NCBI RefSeq assembly: GCF_009687885.1
Contig: NZ_BLAF01000028.1
Span: 71,711 to 135,710, forward strand
Length of the DNA: 64,000 nt
Source of the DNA: Acrocarpospora pleiomorpha
GTDB taxonomy: Bacteria; Actinomycetota; Actinomycetes; Streptosporangiales; Streptosporangiaceae
Direction of reading: 5' to 3'
Shown here one piece after another: positions 26,739 through 34,109 of the stretch. Within the stretch, counting starts at the first letter, position 1. Every line of letters starts with the position of its first letter. Below the pieces are notes generated by a model. It was not told the origin of the DNA, did not search any database, and was given only the letters and a program-made list of their open reading frames with translations. A program made the translations under genes and the position numbers.

Positions 26739-26948
26739 GCTTACCTGCTCTTCCCGCTCCGCAGCGATAGCGGAAGGGCGCTTACCTGTTCTTTTCTATG
26801 TACAGCGTCCCCACGTGCTGCAGGGCAGTGCTTGCCTGTTCTTTTCGATGTACAGCGTGCCCACGTGCTGCAGGGCAGTGGAGGGGCGCTTGCCTGGTCT
26901 TTCCGCTTTACAGCGACAGTGGCGGGACGCTTACCTGTTCTTCTTCCA
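26739..26948. repeat. Five tandem copies derived from the rmuC 3' end
   Basis: The core GCTTRCCTGNTCTT recurs at 26739, 26780, 26830, 26888 and 26929 (spacings 41, 50, 58, 41 bp). Copies two and three (26780-26829, 26830-26879) differ at three of 50 positions. The last copy encodes the end of RmuC (EEEQVSVPPLSL), so the array extends from inside the gene into the gap toward DUF6542. Confidence 0.85.
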
Positions 26949-28182
26949 CCAGTTCCGGCACGGAGAGCAGCCGTGGCAGCTCCTCGACCAGTTCGGGTGT
27001 GGCCAATGGGCTGTCCACCAGGCCGAGATCACTCAGGCGGCGGGCGCTCACCAGCACCCGGTTCTCCAGCGACCCCACCGTCCGGTTGTACGCGGCGACC
27101 GCCTTCGACAACGACTTGCCGAGCGCGTCCACGTTGCGCCCGAGCCCGCCAAGCCGGTCGTAAAGCTCCTTGCCGATGTCGAACACCGCGCGGGCGTTCT
27201 CGCTGAGCGCCGCCTGCTGCCAGGCGTACTGTGCGGTACGGAGCATGGTGATCAGAGTGGTGGGGGTGGCGATGTGCACGCGCCTGTTCATCGCGTACTC
27301 CAGGAGGGAGGGGTCGCGCTCCAGGGCGGGGGCGAGGAACGCCTCGCCGGGAATGAACAGGACCATGAACTCGGGCGCGGGGCTGAACGCCTGCCAGTAG
27401 GTCTTGGCGGCCAGTCGGTCCACGTGCTCGCGGACATGCCGCGCGTGCGCGTCCAGCCGGGCCCCCGCCAGCTCCGGATCCTGCGCCTCGGCCGCCTCCA
27501 GGTACGCCGCGAGCGACACCTTGGAGTCGACCACGATGTTCTTGCCCCCACTCAACCGGACGATCATGTCAGGCCGGACGGCGCCGTCGGCGGTGTGCCC
27601 GGTCACCTGCTCGTCGAAGTCGCAGAACCGGGCCATCCCGGCGATCTCCGCGACCCGCCGCAGCTGGAGCTCCCCCCACCGGCCCCGGGCCTCCGGCCGC
27701 TGCAGCGCCCGCACGAGCGAGCGGGTCTGCGTCTGGAGCTGCTCCGAACTCTGCCGCACGAACTCCATCTGCTGCTGCAGCTCGGCCCGGGCCCCGCGCG
27801 CCCCGAGCTCGCTCTCCCGCAGCTGGTGCTGCACCCGGGCCAGCGTCTCCTGCAGCGGCGCGACCAGGTTCTCCACCGCCTGCCGCCGCTGGTCGAGATC
27901 CCCGGCGGCCTCGGCCCTGGTGGTGTTGAGCCGGTTCTCCGCGAGTTCGAGGAAGCGCAGGTTGTTCAGGTCGAGCGCGCGGGCGGAGAGGGCCTGGAAC
28001 CGCTCGGTGAGCTGCCCCTCGACATAGCCGAGTTTCTCTTCCGCGGCCCGCGCCCGGGCCTCCGCGTCGGCGAGCCTGGCCGCGGTCTCCTCGGCGGCGC
28101 GTCCGGTCTTTCCCCGGCCGAGCGTGTATCCGATGGCCAGCCCGGCGGCCAACCCGAGGGCGAGCTGGATTGCGAGAGCCAT
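26908..28182 (-). CDS. rmuC: RmuC-type DNA recombination protein
   Basis: A 424-residue protein. There is an N-terminal membrane anchor (MALAIQLALGLAAGLAIGYTLG), a long coiled coil (about 30-170), then a nuclease-like core with RGRWGELQLRR, RPDMIVRL, VVDSKVSLAAY and FIPGEAFLAPAL. RmuC family proteins limit inversions at short repeats in E. coli; the actinobacterial role is less clear. The start is ATG 28182, or GTG three codons upstream. It is divergent from ychF. Its 3' end is part of a tandem repeat array. Confidence 0.9.
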   Translation of the reverse strand: MALAIQLALGLAAGLAIGYTLGRGKTGRAAEETAARLADAEARARAAEEKLGYVEGQLTERFQALSARALDLNNLRFLELAENRLNTTRAEAAGDLDQRRQAVENLVAPLQETLARVQHQLRESELGARGARAELQQQMEFVRQSSEQLQTQTRSLVRALQRPEARGRWGELQLRRVAEIAGMARFCDFDEQVTGHTADGAVRPDMIVRLSGGKNIVVDSKVSLAAYLEAAEAQDPELAGARLDAHARHVREHVDRLAAKTYWQAFSPAPEFMVLFIPGEAFLAPALERDPSLLEYAMNRRVHIATPTTLITMLRTAQYAWQQAALSENARAVFDIGKELYDRLGGLGRNVDALGKSLSKAVAAYNRTVGSLENRVLVSARRLSDLGLVDSPLATPELVEELPRLLSVPELVEEEQVSVPPLSL

Positions 28183-28332
28183 GACGTCCACATGGGGGAT
28201 GATCCCAGTCCTTTCCCCGCAGAAGGGGGAGGCGCGCTTGCGCGGCGTGCGCTGATTACCTAGGGTTTCCATCCCATTGCGTACGGCATGCACGCTCAGG
28301 CGCTCCCCGTCCGGCCGGTAAACTCGGATCCC

Positions 28333-29409
28333 GTGAGTCTGAGCATCGGGATCGTCGGCCTGCCCAATGTCGGCAAGTCCACCCTTTTCAACGCGCTGAC
28401 CAAGAGCGCCAACGCCCTGGCGGCCAACTACCCGTTCGCCACCATCGAGCCCAACGTGGGGATCGTGGGTGTGCCCGACGCGCGTCTCGCCCAGCTCGCC
28501 ACCATCCACGGCTCGGCCCGGATCCTCCCGGCCAAGGTGGAGTTCGTGGACATCGCGGGCTTGGTGAAGGGCGCTTCGGAAGGTCAGGGCCGCGGCAACC
28601 AGTTTCTCGCCAACATCCGCGAGACCGACGCCATCTGCCAGGTCATCCGGGTCTTCACCGACCCCGACGTGACCCACGTGGACGGCGACATCGCCCCTGA
28701 GCGGGACATCGAGACGATCAACACCGAGCTCATCCTGGCCGACCTGCAGACGATCGAGAAGGCCGTGCCGCGCCTGCAGAAGGAGGCCAGGACCAACAAG
28801 GACCGCAAGGCCGCCCTGGACGCGGCCGAGACGGCCAGCAAGATCCTCGACGGCGGCACCACGCTCTACGCCTCCGGCATGGACCTGACCGACCTCCGCG
28901 AGCTCCACCTGCTCACCGCCAAGCCCTTCCTGTACGTGTTCAACCTCGACGCCGACGAACTGGTCGACACCGACCTCAGGACCCGGCTGTCCGCGATCGT
29001 CGCCCCCGCCGAGGCCGTCTTCCTGGACGCCAAGATCGAGTCCGAACTGGTGGAACTCTCCGACGAGGAGGCGCTCGAACTCCTCCAGTCGGTCGGTCAG
29101 GACGAATCCGGCCTCTCCCAGCTGGCCCGCGTCGGCTTCGAGACCCTCGGCCTGCAGACCTACCTCACCGCCGGCCCGAAGGAGACCAGAGCCTGGACGA
29201 TCAAGAAGGGCTCCACCGCCCCCGAGGCCGCCGGCGTCATCCACACCGACTTCCAGCGCGGCTTCATCAAGGCCGAAGTGATCTCCTTCGACGACCTGAT
29301 GGAGGCCGGTTCCGTGACCTCCGCCCGCTCCGCCGGAAAGGCCAGGATCGAGGGCAAGGACTACATCATGCGCGACGGCGACGTGGTCGAGTTCCGCTTC
29401 AATGTCTGA
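28333..29409 (+). CDS. ychF: Redox-regulated ribosome-binding ATPase YchF
   Basis: A 358-residue Obg-family P-loop protein that prefers ATP. It has GLPNVGKST (G1), DIAGLVKGASEGQGRGNQFL (G3 and switch), NLDADE at G4 where the specificity motif is non-canonical as in YchF, and a C-terminal TGS domain (AWTIKKGSTAPEAAGVIH). The GTG start gives the usual N-terminus SLSIGIVGLPN. Confidence 0.97.
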   Translation: MSLSIGIVGLPNVGKSTLFNALTKSANALAANYPFATIEPNVGIVGVPDARLAQLATIHGSARILPAKVEFVDIAGLVKGASEGQGRGNQFLANIRETDAICQVIRVFTDPDVTHVDGDIAPERDIETINTELILADLQTIEKAVPRLQKEARTNKDRKAALDAAETASKILDGGTTLYASGMDLTDLRELHLLTAKPFLYVFNLDADELVDTDLRTRLSAIVAPAEAVFLDAKIESELVELSDEEALELLQSVGQDESGLSQLARVGFETLGLQTYLTAGPKETRAWTIKKGSTAPEAAGVIHTDFQRGFIKAEVISFDDLMEAGSVTSARSAGKARIEGKDYIMRDGDVVEFRFNV

Positions 29410-29536
29410 CGATCCGCAGGTGAAAGCAGGGCTTAGGGAGCGCGGCCGTCTTTTGACATCTAAAGGCTGACTTTCTGCGTGCGGAAATGTCAGAAATGCC
29501 CACCGCAAGGGATCTGGATCGGTAGGCTCCTGCGCC

Positions 29537-30442
29537 GTGATCGATCAGAACATACCGGTGGAAAACACCGCTAACCTTTCGCCTTCCAGCGATGACGTCC
29601 AGGCTGACAAGGAAGCCAGTGGAAGCGTCGTCGAACTACTCGAACGGATCGCCTCGGTGGTCCTCCCGATCGCCGTCGCGCTTTACGCGGTCCTCTACAT
29701 CGGCATCGAGGAGGTGTACGCGGTCTTCGGCATCAGCCCGCAGCAGGCGGGGATCGACCAGTCGGTGCTGTTCGGCCGGCTCATGGGCACGTTGGTGCTG
29801 GTCCTGCTGTTGGGCATCCCGGCCCTCGGCTTGATCGTGGGACTGGGTTGGCTGATCAACAAGGTGACGTTCGGCTTCGGCGAGAAACTCGTGGGAGGCA
29901 TCAGGAAGCGCCCGTGGGTGGCCGCGCTGATCGCCGCGCTGTGGTGTGGCGCCACCTACTGGGGTTTCTTCAACTTCGTCGGCGACCTCGACCTCACCAT
30001 CATGATCGTCATCGCTGTGGGGCTGGGCGTGCTGACGTTCCTGGTGCCGTTCCGGCTGCTGCGCCGTAAGCCTGTCGGCCGCGCCGGGTTGAAGGTGCTC
30101 GTCGGCGGTCTGACCGGGCTGGGCCTGGGCTTCCTGCTCATCCTGCAGCTGTCGTACGGCGCGGTGGAGGTGCAGCGGACCGGGCAGTCCAACCTGCTGC
30201 TCGACACCCTGGGATTCCAGGACCAGTGGGCCATATTGAAGAACGCCGAGGACGACAAGCCGCTCTACGACGGCCGCTGGATGATGCTGCTGGGTGAGAG
30301 CGAGGGCACGTACCTCTTCTACGACTGCGACAAGCTGGATACCTTCCGCCGTCCGATCGAGACCACCAACCTCGGCAGCCTGCAGCTCAGCCCCGAGCGC
30401 GAGGAGGGCTTCACCTGCGGTGGCCTTGCCGAAGGCCAGTGA
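29537..30442 (+). CDS. Multi-pass membrane protein of unknown function
   Basis: A 301-residue protein with about five membrane helices between residues 40 and 205, including VVLPIAVALYAVLYIGI and TLVLVLLLGIPALGLIVGL. The tail of about 95 residues is hydrophilic and likely outside, with two Cys that could pair. I do not recognise the family. It starts with GTG and stands alone between ychF and the secretion locus. Confidence 0.7.
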   Translation: MIDQNIPVENTANLSPSSDDVQADKEASGSVVELLERIASVVLPIAVALYAVLYIGIEEVYAVFGISPQQAGIDQSVLFGRLMGTLVLVLLLGIPALGLIVGLGWLINKVTFGFGEKLVGGIRKRPWVAALIAALWCGATYWGFFNFVGDLDLTIMIVIAVGLGVLTFLVPFRLLRRKPVGRAGLKVLVGGLTGLGLGFLLILQLSYGAVEVQRTGQSNLLLDTLGFQDQWAILKNAEDDKPLYDGRWMMLLGESEGTYLFYDCDKLDTFRRPIETTNLGSLQLSPEREEGFTCGGLAEGQ

Positions 30443-30547
30443 CGGCGAAGGAAAACCAGGTACGAGTCTCGGTACGGTTTGGATAGCTCTCGCTGACCGG
30501 TTGGTAATAGTACGGGCCGCTGGCCTGCTAAGACGTCGTTTCGTGGT

Positions 30548-30563
30548 CGTACCTGCCGGTACG
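30548..30563. promoter_or_regulatory. Palindrome CGTACC-TGCC-GGTACG before the secretion locus
   Basis: A perfect 6-bp dyad in the 300-bp gap (30443-30741) ahead of the Tcp-like genes. The gap holds no gene and must contain the promoter. The repressor is unknown. Other GGTAC-containing fragments lie at about 30460-30480. Confidence 0.4.
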
Positions 30564-30741
30564 GCCACTCTCCGTCTCATGCAGACTCGGTTTGGCCGGT
30601 TACTTAGATGCGCACAGCATGGGCGTGGCTTTCCTGGAACAATTGGCGGGACCGCTAGGGTGAATACTTCAACGTGGATAACCGGATCGAGAGTAAGAAG
30701 ACACCGCGCCAGCCGGGGGGATCGGCGCGAGCGGAGGCGTG

Positions 30742-31740
30742 ATGGCTCGCAGGTCAACCGTCCAGCAGGATCCTCGGATCGCTGGCGACCCCGAGTCGTA
30801 CCCGTTGCCTGATCTCGACTCGGCGCCGGTGCGGCGCAGGGGCTGGAGCGGTGGCGGGGGCCGCTGGCTCGTGTGGGTGGGGCGGGCGATCCTGTGGGCG
30901 CTCATCATCGTGATCGTGGTCAACGGGGTGCGGGCGCCGTTCGAACGGTTCACCCAGGGCCAGAACGCGGCCGCGCCGACCACGCCGGAGGACGCCGGGT
31001 TCCCGGTCCAGGAGGCGGCCGGATTCGCCAGTCAATTCGCCGCGGTCTATTTGAATTTCGACGCGACCAATCCGGATCAGCGCGACGAAAGGCTGACCGC
31101 TTTTCTCCCCCTCGGCGGCGAGCGCCGGTTCGGCTGGAATGGGTACGGCCGGATGTCGGCCGGGGCCATTCAATTCCAGAGTATCGATGTGGCCGCCGAC
31201 AACGTGAACGCCACGGTCGTGGTGAGTTTCCAGTCGGGCAGCAAGAGATGGCTGCTTTCGGTGCCCGTCTACCACTCGGGTGACCGCTTCGTGGTGACCG
31301 GCCGCCCGGCGCTGCTGCCCGCGCCCGCCGTCGCCGATCTGCCGGCTGTCGCCGACCCGGACCGGGACAACAGCCTGGAGAACCAGCTCCGGCCGACGCT
31401 GGAGGGCTTCTTCAAGGCGTACGCGTCGGGGAACACGGCCGAGCTCCGGCTGTACGCCACGGATGGGGCCACCATCGAAGGGCTTGGTGGCTCGTTCGAG
31501 CTGGCCCAGCTCACCGATGTGATCGTGCCGGTGGGCGGGGAGTCGAGCCGGACTGTCACGGCGGTCGTGGTGTGGGCCGTGCCGTCGGGCGCCGCCGCGG
31601 CCCAGCCGAGCACCGACCCGGCCGCCGATCCGGCCGCGCAATCGGCGGGTCTCGAGCAGGCCTACCAGCTCTCCATGGAGAGGCAGGGCGAGAAGTGGCT
31701 CGTCGGGCGGATCCAGGGCGCGGGCCGGTCCGTGGGGTAA
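30742..31740 (+). CDS. TcpC-like conjugal transfer membrane protein
   Basis: A 332-residue protein. A cytoplasmic Arg/Pro head is followed by a single membrane helix (LVWVGRAILWALIIVIVVNGV) and two NTF2-like outer segments (about 80-170 and 200-330), the layout of TcpC/Orf13 (VirB8-equivalent) in Gram-positive conjugation machines. The end WLVGRIQGAGRS is typical of such domains. GGAGG precedes the ATG by four bases. It is the first gene of a seven-gene plus-strand locus. Confidence 0.75.
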   Translation: MARRSTVQQDPRIAGDPESYPLPDLDSAPVRRRGWSGGGGRWLVWVGRAILWALIIVIVVNGVRAPFERFTQGQNAAAPTTPEDAGFPVQEAAGFASQFAAVYLNFDATNPDQRDERLTAFLPLGGERRFGWNGYGRMSAGAIQFQSIDVAADNVNATVVVSFQSGSKRWLLSVPVYHSGDRFVVTGRPALLPAPAVADLPAVADPDRDNSLENQLRPTLEGFFKAYASGNTAELRLYATDGATIEGLGGSFELAQLTDVIVPVGGESSRTVTAVVVWAVPSGAAAAQPSTDPAADPAAQSAGLEQAYQLSMERQGEKWLVGRIQGAGRSVG

Positions 31741-31790
31741 CACATGGCCGACCGTGATGTCGCTGATCCACACCCCCCGGGAGGGCGAAA

Positions 31791-32105
31791 ATGATTGTGC
31801 ACACGATTCTGGAGAGCGCCGTGTCCAGCCAGCTGGGCGGCGCCGAACTCCTTGCTTTCACGCCGACCCCGGCGCCGAACCAGGGCATCAACACCGAAGG
31901 GCTGGCCGAATTCCTGCGCCGCTTCTTCGGGCCTTTGTTCCTGGTGATCGTCTCGGTGGTCGCGCTCTTCTTCCTCTTCACCCGGGAGATCACGCGGTTC
32001 GTCCAGTTCATCATTCTGGCGATCGCGATCGGAGTGATCTTCTACGTGCCGAACATCATCGAGGTGACGGCGAAGGCCATCGCGGGGGCGCTTGGCATCC
32101 AGTGA
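31791..32105 (+). CDS. Small membrane protein of the secretion locus (TcpD position)
   Basis: A 104-residue protein with two adjacent hydrophobic stretches (FGPLFLVIVSVVALFFLF and FVQFIILAIAIGVIFYV) separated by a short charged loop. The size, hairpin topology and place between TcpC-like and TcpE-like genes match TcpD of pCW3/Tn916-type systems. The sequence alone does not identify it. Confidence 0.65.
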   Translation: MIVHTILESAVSSQLGGAELLAFTPTPAPNQGINTEGLAEFLRRFFGPLFLVIVSVVALFFLFTREITRFVQFIILAIAIGVIFYVPNIIEVTAKAIAGALGIQ

Positions 32106-32135
32106 TCCTGGGCACGCTGGGAGAGGAGGAATCGG

Positions 32136-34109
32136 GTGGACCTACCTACATACACCAATATTTGGCGCATTGAGAAGCGGCTCTACAAGCTGTACGACCT
32201 ACGGCTGCCGACGCCGCTCCCCATCGTCTGGATCGGTGTCTTCATCGGCGTGAGCGCGCCCTGGTGGGTCTTCCTGCAGCTGGTCGGCCTGAAGTTCGAC
32301 GCCCCCTGGCACGTGATCTACCTGGTCCCGCCCGGCGTGGTCACCTGGCTGTCCACCCGCCCGGTGATCGAGGGCAAGCGCCTCACCGAGCTGCTCCAGT
32401 CGCAGAGCCGCTACCTGTCCGAGCCGCGCACCTGGTGCCGCCTGGCCCCCGTCTCGGAACCGGACGAGGTCGTCTTCCACGGCCGCGTCTGGCGCGCTTC
32501 TCGTCGTAAGGTCCCCCGCCGTGCCCAGCCCGCCCCCGTGTTCGCCCGCGCCGCCGCGTCGGCGAAGCTCTCCGTGAAGCTCCCGCAGAAGTCCCCGAAG
32601 CCGCAGAAGTCCCTGGAGCCGCTGAAGCGCCGCGTCCCTGGCACGGTCCGACCCGCCGTCGCCGCCGCGGCCGCCGCGATCCCGGCCGAGCCCACGCCGA
32701 TCCCCCCGGTCGCCGAGCCGACCGTCCGTCCCTCCTGGGGTACGGCTACCGCCAAGGCCCCGGCCATTCCGGTCTTCGTACAACAAGAACCGAGAAAGCC
32801 GGAACCGATGAGGCCCGAGCCCATTCCGGCACAGGTGGAAATTTCGGAAATGCCCGAGCCGCGCATGCCCGAGCCGCGGCAGGAGTCCCCGGTCGCCGAA
32901 ACCACGGCCCCACCGATCGGCCCCGACGCTCTCCGTCGCCTCCGTCGTTTGGCCGCGGCCTCCACCGAACCGGACAAGTCACCCCCCGCGACCCCCATGA
33001 GCGCCGCCACCTCCGCGACCGGCTCCTCACCCCCCGCCGACAAGGCCAGGGAACAACATCGCCGCGGCCAGCCCCCCAGACCCCCCATCCCCGACCGCAA
33101 GCCCGAACGCCAGGTCTCCATCCGCGCAGTCCCGGCATTATCCAGCCAGCCCGCAGCCCCCATCCCCGTCCCCCGCCCCGAAAACAAACCCGCAGAAGAG
33201 CCCAAGGTCCGCCGCGTCGAGTCCGTCGTCGGCCGGGACCCCCAAGGTGGCTGGCGGCGGATCGCCCAGGTCGTGGTGGGCAGCGGCGGAGGCCGTACCG
33301 ACGGGACCGAGAACGACGAGGCGCGGGTGCGCACCCCGATCACCGGCAGCCGCCGCGTGGTCGTGCTGGGCTGCACCGGCGGCGCGGGCCAGAGCACGAC
33401 GGCGCTGCTGCTTGGCCACACCCTGGCCCGGCACCGCGAGGACGGCGTGCTGGCGGTGGACGCCAACACCGGCGACCACACCCTGACCACCAGGATCAGG
33501 CCCGAGTCCCCCGAGACGCTCAGCTCCTTCCTGGCCGTGATCGACCAGGTCGGCACCCACATCGGCGCCTACACCAGCCGGTGCGAGTCCGGCCTGGACG
33601 TGCTGGCCGCCGACACCGACGAGGGCGCCGAACAGCGCATCTCGGACCGATCGGCCTTCTCCGACCAGCGGATCGCGCGCGCGATGCGGCTGCTGGACCA
33701 GCAGTACCGGGTGATCCTGATGGATCCGGCGGCGGCGCTGGCCGCGCGGCTGTTGCCGTACGCCGATCAGCTGGTGCTGGTGGCTCCGGCGAGCGCGGAC
33801 GCGCCGGACGCGGTGGCCATGACCTACGACTGGCTGGACGGGCACGGCTGCGCGGACCTGCGGCGGCGGGCGGTCATGGTGGTGAACGGGGTCAGCCGGC
33901 GCAGCCTGGCGGACGTCGAGCGGGCCGAGGCGGTGGCGCGGGGCAGGTGCCGGGCCATCGTGCGGGTGCCGTGGGAGGACGAGCTCGCCGAATCAGGACC
34001 GGTGGATCTCGGCGATCTCCGCGCGGGCGGGCGCCGGGCGTATGTCGCACTGGCCGGAGTGGTCGCGAGCGGGCTGACCACCGCGAGAGGGGAGAGCATC
34101 GTTGGCTAG
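32136..34109 (+). CDS. TcpE-like domain fused to a MinD/ParA-like ATPase domain
   Basis: A 657-residue protein. Residues 1 to about 125 are TcpE/PrgI-like: YTNIWRIEKRLYKLYDLRLP, two membrane helices, and a short tail. A disordered Pro-rich linker follows (about 130-400). From about 405 a MinD/ParA-like fold begins: GCTGGAGQSTT at 412-422, VDANTGDHTLTTRI, and VILMDPAAALAARLL. In the Walker A loop the essential Lys is Gln419, so ATP hydrolysis is doubtful. TcpE is normally a separate ~120-residue protein. It sits between the small membrane protein and the VirB4-like ATPase. Confidence 0.75.
   Translation: MDLPTYTNIWRIEKRLYKLYDLRLPTPLPIVWIGVFIGVSAPWWVFLQLVGLKFDAPWHVIYLVPPGVVTWLSTRPVIEGKRLTELLQSQSRYLSEPRTWCRLAPVSEPDEVVFHGRVWRASRRKVPRRAQPAPVFARAAASAKLSVKLPQKSPKPQKSLEPLKRRVPGTVRPAVAAAAAAIPAEPTPIPPVAEPTVRPSWGTATAKAPAIPVFVQQEPRKPEPMRPEPIPAQVEISEMPEPRMPEPRQESPVAETTAPPIGPDALRRLRRLAAASTEPDKSPPATPMSAATSATGSSPPADKAREQHRRGQPPRPPIPDRKPERQVSIRAVPALSSQPAAPIPVPRPENKPAEEPKVRRVESVVGRDPQGGWRRIAQVVVGSGGGRTDGTENDEARVRTPITGSRRVVVLGCTGGAGQSTTALLLGHTLARHREDGVLAVDANTGDHTLTTRIRPESPETLSSFLAVIDQVGTHIGAYTSRCESGLDVLAADTDEGAEQRISDRSAFSDQRIARAMRLLDQQYRVILMDPAAALAARLLPYADQLVLVAPASADAPDAVAMTYDWLDGHGCADLRRRAVMVVNGVSRRSLADVERAEAVARGRCRAIVRVPWEDELAESGPVDLGDLRAGGRRAYVALAGVVASGLTTARGESIVG

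Noticed and set aside
26739..26948. CRISPR array or IS end
   Set aside because: Unit spacing is irregular (41-58 bp), there are no unique spacers, and the repeats continue into rmuC coding sequence.
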